Source: CAIQQQ01 sp040399685
Lineage (GTDB): Bacteria > Pseudomonadota > Alphaproteobacteria > Acetobacterales > Acetobacteraceae
NCBI GenBank assembly: GCA_040399685.1
Contig: JBBART010000007.1
Coordinates: 62,001-126,000, forward strand
Direction of reading: 5' to 3'
Length of the DNA stretch: 64,000 nucleotides
Shown here: positions 62,981-64,000 of the stretch, in pieces
Numbering within the stretch: position 1 is the first letter of the stretch
Layout of the letters: the number at the start of each line of letters is the position of its first letter
Translations under genes and position numbers: made by a program
The notes under the pieces: model-generated
Seen by the model: only the letters and a program-made list of their open reading frames with translations
What the model was told of the DNA's origin: nothing
Database searches by the model: none

Positions 62981-63553
62981 TTGGCAATCAGCGCAATCAG
63001 TCCGTTATTCCCTCGGCGGCCTGTGCCCTCACTCTCGGTCGCCACAGTCGACGGAGGGCAATGGACTCTGGCCGATCAACACCCAGAGCATTTCACGCTG
63101 GTGGTCGTCTATCGTGGCCTGCACTGCCCGATCTGCGCCGCGTATCTGCGCGATCTGGACGCCAGATTGCCGGAATTCGCACGCCGCGGCGTGTCCGTGG
63201 TGGCGATCAGCAGTGACGACGCCGCGCGGGCCGCGACCGCCAAGGAAAAGTGGAAACTGGGCAACGTCACGGTCGGCTGGGGTCTCGACCTCGACACCGC
63301 GCGTCGCTGGGGTCTGTATATATCCAGCGGCCATGGTCTCTCCGGGGGCATCGAAGAGCCTGCCATGTTTGTGGAACCAGGACTGTTCTTGATCCGCCCC
63401 GACGGCACTCTGTACTTCGCCTCAGTGCAAACAATGCCGTTCGCGCGGCCGACTTTCGTCGACATCCTGGGAGCGCTGGATTTCGTGGTCGCTAAAAACT
63501 ACCCGGCCCGCGGCGAAGTTCCCGACCCGGTGGTGCAACAGGACGCCATCTGA
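62981..63553 (+). CDS. AhpC/TSA-family peroxiredoxin-like protein
   Basis: A 190-residue thioredoxin-fold protein. The active-site region VVVYRGLHCPICAAYLRDLD has a CxxC pair (CPIC), so it resembles the redoxin-like AhpC/TSA group more than classical peroxiredoxins with a single peroxidatic Cys in PxxTxxC. SVVAISSDDAARAATAKEKW and YFASVQTMPFARP fit the family. The start is TTG 62981, with GGAGACATCAG upstream. It overlaps the dehalogenase gene by one base. Confidence 0.85.
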   Translation: MAISAISPLFPRRPVPSLSVATVDGGQWTLADQHPEHFTLVVVYRGLHCPICAAYLRDLDARLPEFARRGVSVVAISSDDAARAATAKEKWKLGNVTVGWGLDLDTARRWGLYISSGHGLSGGIEEPAMFVEPGLFLIRPDGTLYFASVQTMPFARPTFVDILGALDFVVAKNYPARGEVPDPVVQQDAI

Positions 63554-64000
63554 TGACACCGCCGCCAGCAATCCGGGCGTGCATCTTCGACGCCTATGGA
63601 ACCTTGTTTGATTTCTCCTCTGCTGCGTCTGCCTGCAAGGACGAACTGGGCGATCAAACAACCGCATTGACCACGCTATGGCGCGACAAGCAGTTGCAAT
63701 ACAGTTTGCTTCGATCCGTCCAGGGACGACATGCCGACTTCTGGCAGGTGACTGGCGATGCCCTGGATTATGCTCTTGAAGCGCTCGATATCGCCAAGCC
63801 GGCGTTGCGTCAGCGGCTCATGGATTTATACCTCACGCTCAGGCCGTTTCTGGAAGTGCCAGACGTGTTGCGACGCCTTCAGGGCGCCGGCATTAAAACC
63901 GCGATCCTGTCGAACGGCTCCCCTGCGATGCTGGCCGCTGCAGTGACAAGTGCGGGTATTGGAAATCTGCTGGATGCGGTCATCTCGGTCGAGGATGTGG
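63553..64000 (+). CDS. haloacid dehalogenase type II (L-2-haloacid dehalogenase), 3' end outside window
   Basis: HAD-superfamily hydrolase releasing halide from L-2-haloalkanoic acids. The 149 visible residues include the nucleophile motif CIFDAYGTLFDF, the cap-domain Arg/Trp region (TTLWRDKQLQYSLLRSVQ) and motif two ILSNGSPAML. These are the landmarks of DhlB/L-DEX. The full length is about 225 residues, so one third is missing. The ATG overlaps the stop of the peroxiredoxin-like gene (TGATG). Confidence 0.9.
   Translation, partial: MTPPPAIRACIFDAYGTLFDFSSAASACKDELGDQTTALTTLWRDKQLQYSLLRSVQGRHADFWQVTGDALDYALEALDIAKPALRQRLMDLYLTLRPFLEVPDVLRRLQGAGIKTAILSNGSPAMLAAAVTSAGIGNLLDAVISVEDV

Overview
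The window is a contiguous, gene-dense chromosomal stretch of an alphaproteobacterium. The clearest marker is a complete PhyR/NepR/EcfG general stress response module, which is restricted to that class. Sampled coding lines run near 65% GC, most transport is by ABC importers, and there is no rRNA, tRNA, phage, insertion sequence or CRISPR array. A Rhodospirillales (Acetobacteraceae-like) host is a guess from gene content only. Both window ends cut genes: a SNF2 helicase on the left and a haloacid dehalogenase on the right.

Layout. 1-3.07 kb: SWIM/SNF2 helicase with a strong terminator. 3.1-9.34 kb: the general stress response island. It holds two small lipoproteins, an orphan HisKA_2 protein, NepR1, PhyR, an HRXXN/HWE histidine kinase, a GsP26-like flavin-binding protein, a DUF1328 membrane protein, and NepR2 overlapping EcfG. 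Several units carry GGAAC-N16/18-GTT promoters readable by EcfG itself. 9.4-13.0 kb: a low-GC (about 45% where sampled), AT-rich-flanked operon of flavin monooxygenase, ATP-grasp ligase and FemAB/GNAT-like acyltransferase, probably acquired; this is the best candidate for an undescribed biosynthetic system. 13.1-19.2 kb: a cupin-type XRE regulator and an amine oxidase plus Pot-type ABC importer operon. 19.2-22.7 kb: an NtrC-like regulator without its AAA+ domain, a pseudo-receiver/HPt protein, and two unrecognised proteins.

22.8-35.4 kb: uptake of phosphorylated carbon compounds (UgpBAEC for glycerol-3-phosphate or glycerophosphodiesters, AfuABC-type for sugar phosphates with a frameshift in the fused permease) directly next to inositol catabolism (iolG divergent from iolDE). 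Together they could feed on inositol phosphates or glycerophosphoinositol (inference). 35.6-39.5 kb: L-lactate dehydrogenase, two glutathione-transferase-fold proteins and an SDR. 39.5-40.3 kb: hairpins, a tiny membrane ORF and a secreted unknown. 40.4-43.1 kb: a TPP riboswitch controlling thiOSGE.

43.2-59.3 kb: fifteen consecutive minus-strand genes forming at least two operons. One is TetR, a sugar-type ABC importer, an orphan molybdopterin hydroxylase large subunit and a beta-hydroxyacid dehydrogenase. The other is LysR, amidase, CoA transferase, enoyl-CoA hydratase, an SsuABC-like importer and a PuuE-like deacetylase. Both look like catabolic pathways of unknown substrate. 59.6-64 kb: SulP and ClC anion transporters, then a peroxiredoxin-like gene and haloacid dehalogenase preceded by another EcfG-type promoter.
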